Below are positions 34,969 through 47,426 of a DNA stretch of 64,000 bases, one piece after another. Each line of letters begins with the position of its first letter. The first letter of the stretch is position 1. This DNA comes from Lycium barbarum. Its lineage: Eukaryota > Streptophyta > Magnoliopsida > Solanales > Solanaceae. The notes under the pieces are model-generated. The model saw only the letters and a program-made list of their open reading frames with translations. It was not told the origin of the DNA and searched no databases. The stretch covers positions 48,444,950 through 48,508,949 of the forward strand of contig NC_083348.1 in NCBI RefSeq assembly GCF_019175385.1, given 5' to 3'. A program made the position numbers and the translations under genes.

Positions 34969-36685
34969 TGTCACGACCCGACTAGGGGGCCGCGACGAGC
35001 ACCCGGTGCTAGCCCACCCGGGCACCCCTTAGCTTACACTTAGTCTTACATCTAGGTGAGCCACATCATTATTCTACCCGGCGTCATAAGCTCAGGGTTT
35101 CATTATAGCCCTTCATAGGCACACATAAGTATAATAGCCCATAGGCACCTTTAGAATCATTATTATTATCATTACTATCAATATCACTATAATCGTCGTT
35201 GTCATTACATTTATCTTATGGCCTTACTCGTCATATGAGGAACATAGTACAATTAAGGCATATTAATAATCGTGAGCTTACAAGCTCGGAAGATCAATCA
35301 TTTGGAGACAACATACTCGTATAGAGGATTTAGAAATTTGGCCAAGGAACCATGCCTTATGAAAGAAGGGTTAGCCTTACATACCTTTTTGTCGCACTAT
35401 TCTACACTTGCGCGTACTCCTTCGATGTTCACGTTTCTACCTTCATTAAGGTCATACTATCATTAGAATCGATAACTAGTACTCATGGCTAAAGCTAGAG
35501 AAAATCGGACAACATCTCCTTTATTTATACCACGTTTGCCCATATCATGATTCAACTCCCAAACGTCAACAATACATTCACAATATCATAACAATAGCCA
35601 TTAATAATCTACATTATCCACATTCTCACTTCACTTTCATTCATCCATATTCATGGTCAAAACACCCACTTCGTCCATTCATTTACAATGTCTATTTCAT
35701 GGTCTTAACGTCGTTTACAACACATTCTTATCACAACACAACAACAATCATGATTCAATTCAAACTATTTCTCAAAACGTCACTATTCATCATTCATGAC
35801 CCATTTTGCTATACTCTCCTAATGACCAAGCATTTCAACTTTCAAATACCTTAAACAACATGTAAATATCATGATTCGTACCTTAGATGTTGTAGGAAAA
35901 AGCGTTAGTTGATAATACTCCACTTTGAGCAAAACCCTAGTTTATCTCCATTTGGATTTCTTGACCTTGGATGATCTTTGATGGTTTCCTTACTCTTGAT
36001 TCACTTGTTTTTATGTTGTTGATCACTAAATATCCTTGAACTCTTGTGAAATAAATGTAGAGAGATGTTTTAGAGAGAAGGGGTGTGATGTAGAAATGAA
36101 ATGAAATAAGCCTTGGTCCCCTTATTTAATGACTTGAAAATCTGATTTTGAAGTGCACAGTGGTCGTAATTGTGGTTTACGGCCCGTATTGCAGTTTACG
36201 GACCGTCCTTCATGGTCGTTTTTAACCATAACAGAACCAGAAACTCAGGCTACAGTCATGGTGATTTACGACCATGGTTTACGGGTCGTAAATCACTTTA
36301 CGGTCCGTATTCCAGGTCGTATTTTACCATTTGCTCGACTGGCAGAAAGTTGATGTTTTGCATGCCAATTTACGACCTGCCAGTTTACGAACCGTATACC
36401 ATTTTACGGTCCGTATTACACTTTACGACCGACTGGGCAGATTGCAAATCTGCAACTTTTCACATTTCTTAGACTTATCATTCTAATCATCCACATCTAT
36501 TTATACACATTGCTCACCTTATACCTTGCCTTATCTTAGCCAACTTTCTCGTCTTACATCGGATGACTTTGAAATCTCACCTAAGGTCATCAAACGTCGT
36601 TTCTTACTCATGAAACATCGTACACTCGTACTCATCACTAGTTCATTCACTTGCATACCAACGGAAAATTTTCCGAGGTGTAACA
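34969..36685 (-). mobile_element. Solo LTR J in element C (1717 bp)
   Basis: On the minus strand it runs TGTTACACCTCGG...GGGTCGTGACA, the same start and end as the LTRs of B but shorter. ACGGACCGT palindromes lie at 36165-36430. Flanks are TATGG (34964-34968) and GACGG (36686-36690), each one change from a shared TACGG, so the target duplication looks decayed. No internal genes are present. Confidence 0.85.
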
Positions 36686-36865
36686 GACGGGGTCCTCGGG
36701 ATACAATGTCTTCAAGCTTTCAAAACCCATCAATTTGGAAGACAAGGTATTAATCAAAACATGTTTCCTTGATAGGGCATCCGCCACTACATTACCCTTT
36801 CCCTTTTTGTGTTAGATTACATAAGGGAAGGTTTCAAGGAATTCAACCCATTTAGCATGCCTTTT
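36686..36865 (-). pseudogene. pol: RNase H end of element C, fragment
   Basis: The minus strand reads ...HAKWVEFLETFPYVI, a stop, then [14 protein letters not shown] and a linker ending KTLYPEDPV. This joins the RNase H at 47422-47680 to the integrase at 34968. Both ends are insertion sites. Confidence 0.85.
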
Positions 36866-38610
36866 TGTTACACCCCAGAAAATTTTGTGTTACTAAGGCT
36901 ACAGACGGCTTAATGTGAACTCAAGGAGGAGCAAATATTACAAGTATAAAGAATGAAATTCTACTGTAGTAGCATGAGGATAGCATGAGTATGATATTTG
37001 GAATTCGTACAATATGATTGGAATGACACGTTAAAAGATATATAGCCCTCGTAACCGTAAGCTGAGGTGGGGCCCACATGATGGGATTTTTATAAAGGAC
37101 ATATGATAAGTTATATGGAAAATATATGTGAAGATAAACACAACTCAAGAAGGGCCCTTGAGCCAAATCCAAGTGTAAGCCCTCCAAAAAAGATGTTTTT
37201 AAGTTACTTTTTCGGGTGATCTGACTTCGGGAGACCATAACCCCGTTATTATTTGGGAATTTGGGAAAACCACAAATATTAAAGTTGTAGATAATTGAAT
37301 TAGCTTTCCAACCATAGGTCGTGGGCCTTCTCACGACATAGGGATAAAATGTTATGGACGTTTTAATGCAGCAAGGTCAAGCTGGGCAGTGCGCTCGGCC
37401 CAAGCCGACTCAAGGTCGGTGGGAACCGACCCAAGACCCATATATAAGGGCTAAATGCATACAAATTCGTTCATTTACAAATCAAACAGTCCACATACTT
37501 TTAGAGAGAGAGAGAGAGAGGGGAGAGTTAGAAAGAGAAAGTGGAGAATCGAGCAAGTTCGAGGCCCCGAATCCCCAGGCTCGTGAAGGATAAAGTGTAG
37601 TACGAGTTGTCGTCATCGTTTTAAGCTAATTATTGAGCTTGGGGGATGATATTTCGTGATTTATCTGCTGCTAAGGTATGTATAAGGTTCCTCTTATGTT
37701 ATTAAAGTGTTTATTTAGAGTTTTAACGGATTAGAACGGAGGAAATAATGTTAAAAGCTCGTTTGGCATTTTTGGGAGGTTTATGAAGGTGGGGTTGTTT
37801 CAGTGGAGTTAAATGGATGGAAATATATGAGTTATGATATATATTTATTGTCGATATTGTTGTTTGACGTTGTTACTGATGATTTAGCTGAATTGGATTT
37901 TCAAATGGTGTCGAAATTCGTTAGAAATAGAGATAAGTTTAAGGGATTGATTTTAAGGATATATATTGGATGGATTGTTGCAGTAAATTAAGTATATTTT
38001 TGTGTTTTTGAGATTTATTTGTAGTTGGGCTGTTGTGGTGATATACCGAATTGGGAGATACTAATTATATAGGGGAGATGATGCCCGTTTCGTTTTAGAA
38101 TTAAGTTATCAATTAATATATATGATATACGAAAGCCTTCTTAAGTCACGTGCATATTCTTACGATTATAGGTTTGACATACTAATTGTGAAAAGTTCGT
38201 GATTAAGTTGAGTTCCTTGGATGACGTAAGGTATGTAAAGCTATCCCTTCTTTCTTTTTGGCATGATCTATGTGAGACAAACAGACGACGAATGTATAAA
38301 CTCCAAAGAAGCTCCTATTCTTAGAGACACCTGGATGGCTAATGTTCTTGATTTCCAGAAGCTATTTCATTATGTCTTGATACGTGTCTATGATTCCTGA
38401 AATTATATTTGATATAATCCATAGTGACATTTGAGGGGTACTTGACATGATTGTTGTCTTTAATACTCAAGTGTTGGTTCATTCTATTTATTCTATTAAG
38501 TCTCAGATGATGATTTAGTTTTCATATGGTTGCTCACTAGTCTGCTCGTGGATGCCGTTAATATATCTTTCACCGAGTCCCGGGCCGGGTATGTTTTCGT
38601 GCACAGTTTC

Positions 38611-41338
38611 TGTCACCACCCAACCCTGTGGGCCATGACTAGTGCCCGAGCTGGACACTCATACACGTACCTGTTAGATCTAGTCAGACTGAAATTAAGA
38701 ACTGTATGGAACTTATAAAAGCAGCTAAAGATTCATAACATCGCATATCATAAACCTGTCTCCTGAGGAGTCACAGCTAACCAATACACAATATGATACG
38801 CAAGCCGACAAGGCTGCCACTCCATGCCAATACTATACGCAAGCCAACAAGGCTGCCACAACATATCAATACCATACGCAAGCCGACAAGGCTGCCACAA
38901 CATGTCAATACCATACGCAAGCCGAAAAGGCTGCCACAACATGCGGGAATATCCATAGCAAACCATATAGACACAGCTGAACAAAACTTATACAAAACCC
39001 ACACATATGTCTATAGACCTCTAAGAGTATCGATAGTGAAATATGACGGAACAGAGCCCTGCCGTACCCCTGGATAAACATATATATATATATATATATA
39101 TACATCAAAAGATCTGTACCAAAAGTCTAGGCTCCGGAACAATGGAGCTTTCCAAGACAGCTGAGTAGAAGTCCTAAGCTGGAGGATCACCAAATCGAGT
39201 ATCCGTACCTGCGGGCATGAAACACAGCCCCCCCGAAGAAAGGCGGTCAGTACGAGATATGTACTGAGTATACAAAGCATGAAATACAATAAAGGAGATC
39301 ATGACTAAAATAGAGATTACAGGAGACAAGTGTGACATTCAAAATACCAATACACTTGCCTTATGAAATGGAAATCATGCATATCAATATCATATATCAT
39401 ACCCGGTCCATTATGGGACTTGGTGAATAAAGTCATCATATACCATCTGTGGCGCCATAATCACATCATCATATCATATATATATATATCGTATCCCGAC
39501 CCTCTAGTGAGTGACTCGGTGAACAATGCAGTGAAACTGTGCACGAAAACGTAACCCGGCCAGGGACTCGGTGAAAGATATATTGAGGCATGCACGAGCA
39601 GAGTAGTGAGCAACCATATGCAAACTAAGCCATATCTGAGACTCAATAGAGTAATCAAAATGAACCATCATTTGACAGTCGAGACAATAATCATATCAAG
39701 TATCCTTCGAATGTCACTATGGATTATATCAAAATAGAACTTCTGGAATCATAGACACGTATCAAGTCATAATGAAATAGGTTCTGGGAATCAAGAACAT
39801 TAGCCATCCTAGTGGCTCTAAGAATAGGAGTTTCTTTAAAGTCACATGCTCCTCGTCTATTTGTTTATAAAGATCATGCCAAAAAGAAATAAGGGTTAGC
39901 TTCACATACCCGTTATAGATTAACCGTAGCCAAGTTTGCTTCCTATTTAATATGAAAGTAACATTATTGTTAGTAACCTATAACTTCCTAGCTTATAAAT
40001 CTACAACCAGTCACTTATAGGAATCATTTCTTAGTTCATACTTCTTGATTAGTGTTTTGAATAGTTAAGAACTTGACGGAAATCGGGCAGCATTTCGTCT
40101 ATATATCTTGCCTAACCCGAACTTCCAATTAATCTCCAATTAGCACAGCAATACCAACAACAACAATAGCAACCAAATAACCTCTCTTAATTCTTTTTCA
40201 ACTTACGTCATTACAATCTAAGGTTATACAATAAGCAGATCATTATACACTTCGTATACGACACCTTATGCACTTGTTTTCTTCCAAATTTACGAGCCAT
40301 ATTAACACAACACGACAGCAACATCAACTACCCTCCATGTATAAGAAAGTTACTTCGATATCATTTTAATAAGAGCTCGAAACAGTCCACCAAGACTACA
40401 ACATCAAGAATAAAATTTTCGACCTTTACTTCGCAACACTACAAACACACGAAGAAGAGTATGATTTTGTCATGGACAACAACACCTATACATATATATC
40501 ACCATATTTCCAGCCCTTCAGCATGAACAAATCACCGTCAATTACCATACAACAATAACGACAATACGAATCAAATTTAATCCACCCTTGCTAAATTGGA
40601 ACAACACCAACACGGTCCAAACAGATCTTAACGTTTATGTATATAATTTCTTGCATCCAATCCCACTTAATGAGAGTTAATCTCGTAATTACAACATCAT
40701 CTAATCCAATTACACCATAAAAAGAGAAGGTCTTACCTTAATTTAATTAGAGCAGATTCTACACTCACTTGCACCAATTGCACTATTTCCTCTTCCTCGA
40801 TTCAACACCTTATGTCGCTGCCTTCTTGAACGTGTGAAACACTTTGGGATTTAATAAAATGTTTTTTTTTTAAAACTGGACTGATATGGCCGAAAGCTTG
40901 GCAGCCATGGCTATGTAGTTCTCTTAGTTCTGAATTGAGTAAAATTGCAAATGAAAATATGTAGCCAGCATTAGTCATCAACTATGACTATATATATATT
41001 GCCCATCCATAGGACACGTGCCCCATTACAATGCATCATCAATTTTTATATATATTTTTTTTAATAATAGAATTCGGTGGGGCCCACTTAATGGCCTAAT
41101 TAACTAACTTAATTAATCTTAATTAATAACTAATCCCCACTTAATAATCTAATCATGGTTAATTAATCCCTAATCTCCAATAATATTTCTATACTAATTG
41201 AAATTCATAAGCAAGTCATACACTAATTAAAATCGGGGATTAAAAGTCCTTATCTCATACCCCACAATTAGTCTTGTCCTTAAATGTATATCGATTAGCT
41301 TACGAATAATCCAATACATAGAAATATGGGGTATAACA
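38611..41338 (-). repeat. 3' LTR of element G (2728 bp)
   Basis: On the minus strand it runs TGTTATACCCC...GTGGTGACA. It holds the candidate donor AAG|GTAAGA (reverse complement at 40731-40740), ATGCTGCCCGA near 40086, the double-hairpin block at 39209-39266 (CAGTAC/GTACTG), a (TA)n run at 39080-39103 and 39-bp tandem repeats at 38795-38943. Confidence 0.93.
38795..38943 (+). repeat. 39-bp tandem repeat, about four copies
   Basis: The unit is CATACGCAAGCCGACAAGG followed by CTGCCACAACATGTCAATAC. A matching array lies in the truncated 5' LTR (about 46626-46782). Single or diverged copies occur in inverted orientation in LTRs at 26388-26500 and 47210. The unit length is a multiple of three, which creates a long open frame by chance. 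Confidence 0.9.
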
Positions 41339-41373
41339 TCCTTCCCCCCTTTAGAACATTCGTCCTCGAATGT
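41339..41373 (-). other. Polypurine tract and palindrome of element G
   Basis: The reverse complement reads ACATTCG-AGGA-CGAATGT, then TAAAGGGGGGAAGGA directly at the LTR. It is the same arrangement as in A and D. Confidence 0.88.
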
Positions 41374-41444
41374 TAAATTGGTCCTATAAAGTCTTATAAA
41401 AATTTCGGGGAATTCTCCCTTATCGCTATAACATGTAGTCTCAT

Positions 41445-44400
41445 CTACCAATCAATATAATCAAGTGAGGGATTTAAATTACCTGCAGGCGTAGGGAACA
41501 AGTAAGGGTACTTATTCTTCATCTCCTCCTCGGCTTCCCAGGTCATCTCTTCTCTATTATTATTTCGCCATAACACTCTAACGGAAGCCACATCCTTAGT
41601 ACGCAATCTTCTAACTTGCCAATCGATTATAGCTATAGGGTTCTCCTCGTAGGACATCTCTGCCGTCACCTGAACATCATCCACGGGGAATACTCTAGAA
41701 GGGTCACCAATGCATTTGCGAAGCATCGACACATGAAAGACCGGATGTACTGCTTCCAAATCAGATGGTAGTTCCAACTCATAGGAAACCCTGCCTACCC
41801 TTACGGATAATCTGATAAGGCCCATTGTATCTCAGGCTAAGCTTTCCTTTCTTGCCGAATCTCCTTACCCCCTTCATGGGTGACAACTTCAAGAACACCC
41901 AATCACCAACCTGAAACTCTAAGTGTCGACGTCGATTATCTGCATATGACTTCTGTCGACTCTGGGCTGCCAATAACCTCTCCTGAATAATCTTCTCCTT
42001 ATCAACAGCTTGCTGAATCATGTCTGGGCCTATTAATTTAGTCTCACCAATATCAAACCAACCAATAGGTGACCTGTATTTCCTCCCATATAAGGCCTGA
42101 TACGGTGCCATCTGGTTACTGGAATGGTAGCTATTATTATAAGCAAACTCGATAAGTGGCAAATGATCGTCCCAGCTACCTCTGAAATCAATAGTACGCT
42201 CGGCCTGTCCGTCAGTCTGAGGATGGAATACTGTGCTAAGACACACCTATGTCCCTAATCCCTCCTGGAATGATCTCTAGAAGTTAGCTGTAAACTGAGC
42301 TCCTCTGTCGGAGATAATAGATGTGGGAACCCCGTGAAGTCTAACTATCTCCTTGAGGTATAACCTCACATAGTCGTCAGCTGAATAAGTAGTCCTGACT
42401 GGAAGAAAATGGGCTGATTTTGTTAGCCTATCCTCAATAACCCATATAGAGTCATATTTTCGCGGAGTGCGAGGTAAACCTGTAATGAAGTCCATATTAA
42501 TTACTTCCCATTTCCAAGTCGGGATCTCTATCTCCTGTAATAATCCACCAGGCTTCTGATGCTCGGCCTTACCCTGTTGACAATTCGGGCACTGAGCAAC
42601 ACTCCGCTATGTCCCTTTTCATGCCATCCCACCAATATAAACATCTGAGGTCATGATACATCTTCGTTTACCCTGGATGCATAGAATAACGAGCATAGTG
42701 TGCCTTTCCCATACCCTGTTGCCGTAGCCCTGCAAACTCAGGTACACATAATCTGCCTCTGTGTCGTAGCGCACCGTCAGATGTAACCTCGAATGGGGTC
42801 TTCTCCTTTTGAAGAGTTGCATCTCTATACTGTGCCAGAATAGGGTCCTCGTACTAGCGTCGGTTTACCTCTTCTATGATGGAGAATTCAGCAACTTCTT
42901 GGATGGAAACTCCGCCATCACCAGAATTAGCCAAACGGACTCCAAGGTTAGCTAGCTGGCAAATCTCACGGACTATCTCCTTCCGTTCTGGTTGTACATC
43001 TGTCAAGCTACCCATAGATTTACGGCTAAGTGCATCTGCTACAACATTTGCTTTCCCTGGATGGTATAGGATATCAATATCATAATCCTTTAGCAATTCT
43101 AGCCACCTTCTCTGCCGTAAATTCAGCTCCTTCTGCTTAAAAATATATTAGAGACTCTTATGATCCGTATAAATGTCAACATGCACGCCATATAAATAAT
43201 GCCTCCATATCTTCAAAGCATGAATTACCGTTGCTAACTCCAGATCATGAGTAGGATAATTTCTTTCGTGCTTTCTGAGCTGCCGGGAGGCATAGGCTAA
43301 CCCTGCCATGCTGTATCAATACACAACCTAGTCCAACGCCTGAGGTATCACAATAAATAACATAGCCATCTGGTCCCTCAGGAAGAGTTAAAACTGGAAC
43401 TGTAGTCAACTTATCCTTCAGCAACTAGAAGCTTTGGTCACATGCATCAGTCCACTGGAACTTAGCTGCCTTCTGAGTTAGCCTTGTTAAAGGGGCCGAA
43501 ATTGAGGCAAACTTCTCCACGAATCTCCTGTAATATCCTGGTAGCCCCAGAAAACTACGTACCTCAGTAGGTGTCGTAGGTCTAGGCCAAGTCTTTACCG
43601 TATCAATCTTCTGTATATCTACCCGAATGCCATCAGCTCCAATAATATGCCCCAAGAATGCTACTGAAGTCAACCAGAATTCACATTTAGAAAACTTAGC
43701 ATACAGCTTCTGGTGCTGGAGCACCCTAAGTACCATTCTCAAATGGTCTGCATGCTCCTCTTCTGATCGTGAATAGACCAGAATATCATCAATAGATACA
43801 ATCATGAAAATATCTAGGAATGGCTTGAACACTCGGTTCATCAAATCCATAAATACTGTTGGAGCATTGGTCAGCCCAATAGACATCACTCTAAACTCGT
43901 AATACCCGTATCGGGTCCTGAATGCACCTGGTGATAGCCTGACCGCAAGTCTATCTTCGAGAAACACTTAACACCCTGCAACTGGTCAAATAGATCATCA
44001 ATCCTGGGGAGGGGATATCTATTCTTTATTGTCACTTTATTCAACTGCCTATAATCAATACACATCCGCAGCGATCCATCTTTCTTTCTCACAAATAGTA
44101 CCGGTGCTCCCCAAGGTGATGTGTTGGGCCTGATGAAGCCCTTTTCTAACAAGTCTCTCAATTGCTCCTTCAACTCCTTCAGCTCTGCAGGTGCCATTCT
44201 ATAAGGAGGGATAGATATGGGCTGAGTATCTAGCAATACATCTATAGTGAACTCTATCTCCCGTTCAGGATGAAGGCCTGGAAGTTCATCTGGGAATACA
44301 TCTGGGAATTCATTAACTATCGGAACTGACTGAAGAGTCGGCACCTCTGCTTTCAGGTTATGCACCCGAACCAGATGATAAATATAACCCTTTCTAACCA

Positions 44401-45152
44401 TTTTCTTTTCCTTGAGGTATGAAATAAACTTACCTTTTGGCGATGCTGTATTCCCCATCCACTCTATAATCGGCTCTCATGGGAACTGAAATCGAACTAT
44501 CTTTTCTCTACAATCAACGTTAGCATAACAAGAAGCTAGCCAATCCATACCCATAATAACATCAAACTCAGTCTTATCTAACTCTATCAAATCTGCCTTG
44601 GTGTGACGGCTATATATAGTCACTAAACAATCTCTGTATACTTGCTTTGCTATAACAAAATCTCCTGGCTACCTCAAATGGTTCTATCAATTCAGGTTTT
44701 ATCCCAATTCTACTAGCAACAAAGGGAGAGATATATGATAAGGTGGAGCCTGGATCTATCAATGCATATACGTCCCAAGAGAAAATCGATAATATACCTG
44801 TAACCACATTCGGTGACACCTCCTGATCCTGTCTACTAGCCAAAGCATATATGCGCTTCGAAGGACAGCTCGAACTAGAAGCTCTGCCACGACCTCTACC
44901 ACGGCCTGCTAGTGTCTGAACACCCTGCCCCATAGGGCACACAGCTACAGAAGAAGATGAACCAGCAACCGATCCAGTGGGCTGAGCCACACCACCCAAA
45001 CCACCACCATACGGACACTCCCTCATAATATGGCCTTGGCAGCTACAAGAAAAACAAGCACCTGTAGCAAAACGGAATTCCCCAGGATGGAGCCTACCAT
45101 ACCGAGAACATCGAGGCAAAGGTGGCCTCGACTGATTCGAACTCTTGTTCAC
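41445..45152 (-). pseudogene. pol: Pol of element G, broken
   Basis: Minus-strand order: protease with ALIDPGSTLSYI (about 44750), RT (44458-43425; [26 protein letters not shown], and a catalytic box reading SIDD where A and B have FIDD), RNase H (decayed, 43425-42990, ending [18 protein letters not shown]), integrase (42495-41779; [31 protein letters not shown]) and a chromodomain-like tail (VLWRNNNREEMTWEAEEEM, about 41540). Frame breaks are seen near 44460, 43950, 43300, 42850, 42600, 42260 and 41800. Confidence 0.9.
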
Positions 45153-46240
45153 TTGTGAACCTGAAGCCCTGGAGCTTTGACCGGCTCCTGAATACCCTGT
45201 ACTATCAAATCTCCTGCCTGTAAACTGTGGGGGTGCACTCCGTGCTGGCTGGGAAGGATATCCACTATACTATTGAGGCTGCCTGCCTCGATACTCACTA
45301 GGATAACCAGCCGATCTAGCCTATGCTCGCCTCTGTCATAATCTCTATCTGGCTGACGTCCTCTGTGTCGATCCTCTACTCCCTGTGTATATGCCTGTAT
45401 CCGAGCAATATCCATACCTGGCTGAAGAGCCACTGCCATACAGCCACCGGTCAAGTAACGATCCAGCCCCATCACATAACGATGCACTCTATTAGCCATA
45501 TCAGCTACAATAGTAGGCGGATATCTAGCCCATGAATCAAACTCAATACTGTACTCTCAAACGCTCCTGCTACTCTGCCTCAGATGTTAGAATCTATCAA
45601 CTCTAGCTCGCCTCATCTCTGGAGGAAAGAAGTGGCAAAGGAAGGCCTCCACAAACTCATCCCATACTGCTGGAGGAGCATCCTTGCCCCTAGATAACTC
45701 CCACGACTCATACCAATTAACAACTACATCACGCAACCTATACGAAGCCAACTCAACAGACTCAGTCTCAGAAGCCTTGATTATTCTCAATGTACACTGC
45801 ATCTGACGAATAAACTCCTACCGATCGTCCTCGAGTTTTGACCCGAAAAATTCTGGAGGCTTACAACTTAAGAAGTCGCCGGCCCTCAAACTGTCATGTC
45901 TATCCGCAGGGTCAAATCCTAGTCCATGCCTGCAAACCTGTCCTGCCACTAATCTGGTCAGCAACTGAATTGTATCAATCATGGACCTATCCTGCGCCCC
46001 TGGCTGAGGAGCTGGAGGCTCAGGTACTGAGGCCTCGGGAGCCGGCGGTGGGGCTACCCCCTGATCTGGAGCTGCTGCAGCTCTAGGTTCCTCTGGAAGT
46101 GGCGGTGTAGCAAAACTCGCCGACTGAAGCACAATCTCAGGCATAAGCTGGGCACGGGCCCTAGTAACTCTCCGAGTCTGGCTAGTATCTCCTGCAACCG
46201 ATTTGCCCTTCTGGGCAGCTGTCGCATTCTTTGGAGGCAT
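45149..46240 (-). pseudogene. gag: Gag of element G, broken
   Basis: It begins MPPKNATAAQKGK at 46240; an acceptor-like GTTTACAG lies 2 bases upstream and a CTAAC branch-point motif at 46261-46265. An Ala/Pro-rich N-terminus leads to LTRLVAGQV and CKPPEFFGSK, then a TAG where A and D have a Gln codon (near 45818). The Gag domain continues (RIIKASETESVELASYRLRD, FPPEMRRARVDRF) with further stops and shifts near 45587 and 45500. The zinc knuckles continue in the frame at 44610-45152; the second, CFSCSCQGHIMREC, is intact. Confidence 0.88.
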
Positions 46241-46346
46241 AGCTGTAAACATAATAATTTGTTAGGGAGGGAATATCCGGATAATATAGCTCTATCGCAC
46301 GATCTAGAGTAGGAAGAAAGACAACATCCTAAATGTCTTGTAGCTT

Positions 46347-46386
46347 CCTGTTTATAGATGTGGTGCACAACACACCGATAAACAAG
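46347..46386 (-). promoter_or_regulatory. Leader hairpin of element G with GTGCAC loop
   Basis: CTTGTTTAT pairs with ATAAACAGG (one G-U). The inner TGTG/CACA helix closes a loop holding the self-complementary hexamer GTGCAC (46363-46368). Confidence 0.6.
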
Positions 46387-46427
46387 ACTCTACTAGACAC
46401 GGTCTGTAGACACTCCGAGGATGAACT

Positions 46428-46439
46428 GCTCTGATACCA
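46428..46439 (-). other. Primer-binding site of element G
   Basis: The reverse complement of TGGTATCAGAGC, 4 bases from the LTR at 46444. Confidence 0.93.
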
Positions 46440-46443
46440 CTTT

Positions 46444-46932
46444 TGTCACGACCCAACCCTGTGGGCCATGACTAGTGCCCGATTTGGACACTCGTACACG
46501 TACCTGTTAGATCTAGTCAGACTGAAATTAAGAACTGTATGGAACTTATAAAAGCAGCTAAAGATTCATAACGTCGCATATCATAAACCTGTCTCCTGAG
46601 GAGTCACAGCTAACCAATACACAATATGATACGCAAGCCGACAAGGCTTCCACTACATGTCAATACGATACGGAAGCCGACAAGGCTGCCACAACATATC
46701 AATACCATACGCAAGCCGACAAGGCTGCCACAACATGTCAATACCATACACAAGCCGACAAGGCTGCCACAACATACGGGAATATCCATAGCAAACCATA
46801 TAGACATAGCTGAACAAAACTTATACAAAACCCATACATATGTCTATAGACCTCTAAGAGTATCGATAGTGAAATACGACGGGACAGGGCCCCGCCGTAC
46901 CCCTGGATAAACATATATACATCAAAAGATCT
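46444..46932 (-). repeat. 5' LTR remnant of element G
   Basis: Nearly identical to 38611-39115 of the 3' LTR, including four 39-bp repeats, and ends abruptly at GATCT. The next 13 bases (46933-46945) copy 46990-47002, which looks like repair filler. Confidence 0.9.
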
Positions 46933-47426
46933 TCCAGCTTAGGACACTCGTTTCATGCCCGCAGGTACAGACACTCGGTTTGATGATCCTCCAGCTTAGG
47001 ACTTCTGCTCAGCTGTTTTTGACAGCTCCATTGTTCTGGAGCCTAGATTATTTTGGTACAGATCATTTGATGTCGACTTATGCATGTCCAGGGGTACGGC
47101 GGAGCCCTGTCCCGTCATATTTCACTTGTACACTCTTAGAGATCTGTAGACATATGTGGGTTGTATCTGACTGTGTCGATATGGTTTATTTTGGATCTTT
47201 CCGTATATAGTGGCAGCCTTGTCAACTTGCGTATTGTGTTATGCTTTGGTCAGCTGTGACTCCTCAGGAGATAGGTTTTTGATATGTGGCGTTGTGAATC
47301 TTTCGTTTTTTTTTACAAGTTTCCATACTGTCCTTAGTTTCAGTCTGACTATATCTAGCAGGTTCGTATACGAGTGTCCAGTTCGGGCACTAGTCATGGC
47401 CCATGGGGTTGGGTCGTGACACTTTT

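Larger units (their letters stand above)
38611..46932 (-). mobile_element. Element G: minus-strand Tekay-type retrotransposon, one LTR truncated
   Basis: On the plus strand: 3' LTR (38611-41338), polypurine tract and palindrome (41339-41373), pol, gag, leader, primer site (46428-46439), and the first 489 bp of the 5' LTR (46444-46932). The rest of the 5' LTR and part of LTR I are gone. GTTTC (38606-38610) would be the target site, but its partner was lost in the deletion. All coding parts are broken. Confidence 0.93.
36866..47421 (+). mobile_element. Solo LTR I in element C, split by element G and partly deleted
   Basis: TGTTACACCCC starts at 36866, GGGTCGTGACA ends at 47421, and CTTTT flanks at 36861-36865 and 47422-47426. 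Only 36866-38610 and about 46949-47421 remain; about 400 bp between TGCACAGTTTC and TTTCATGCCCGCAG, including the hairpin stems, are missing compared with 25680-26100. A (GA)n run lies at 37505-37520, a donor-like AAG|GTATGT at 37676, and GGTATGTAAAGC near 38230. Confidence 0.88.

Noticed and set aside
38795..38943. Regularly spaced repeats that could suggest a CRISPR array
   Set aside because: Units are contiguous without unique spacers, and the setting is a plant LTR.
38793..39077. Open frame with a 13-residue repeat (RKPTRLPQH) that resembles a repeat protein
   Set aside because: It is the 39-bp tandem array of the G LTR read in frame; there is no start context or homologue, and the same frame lies in the other LTR.
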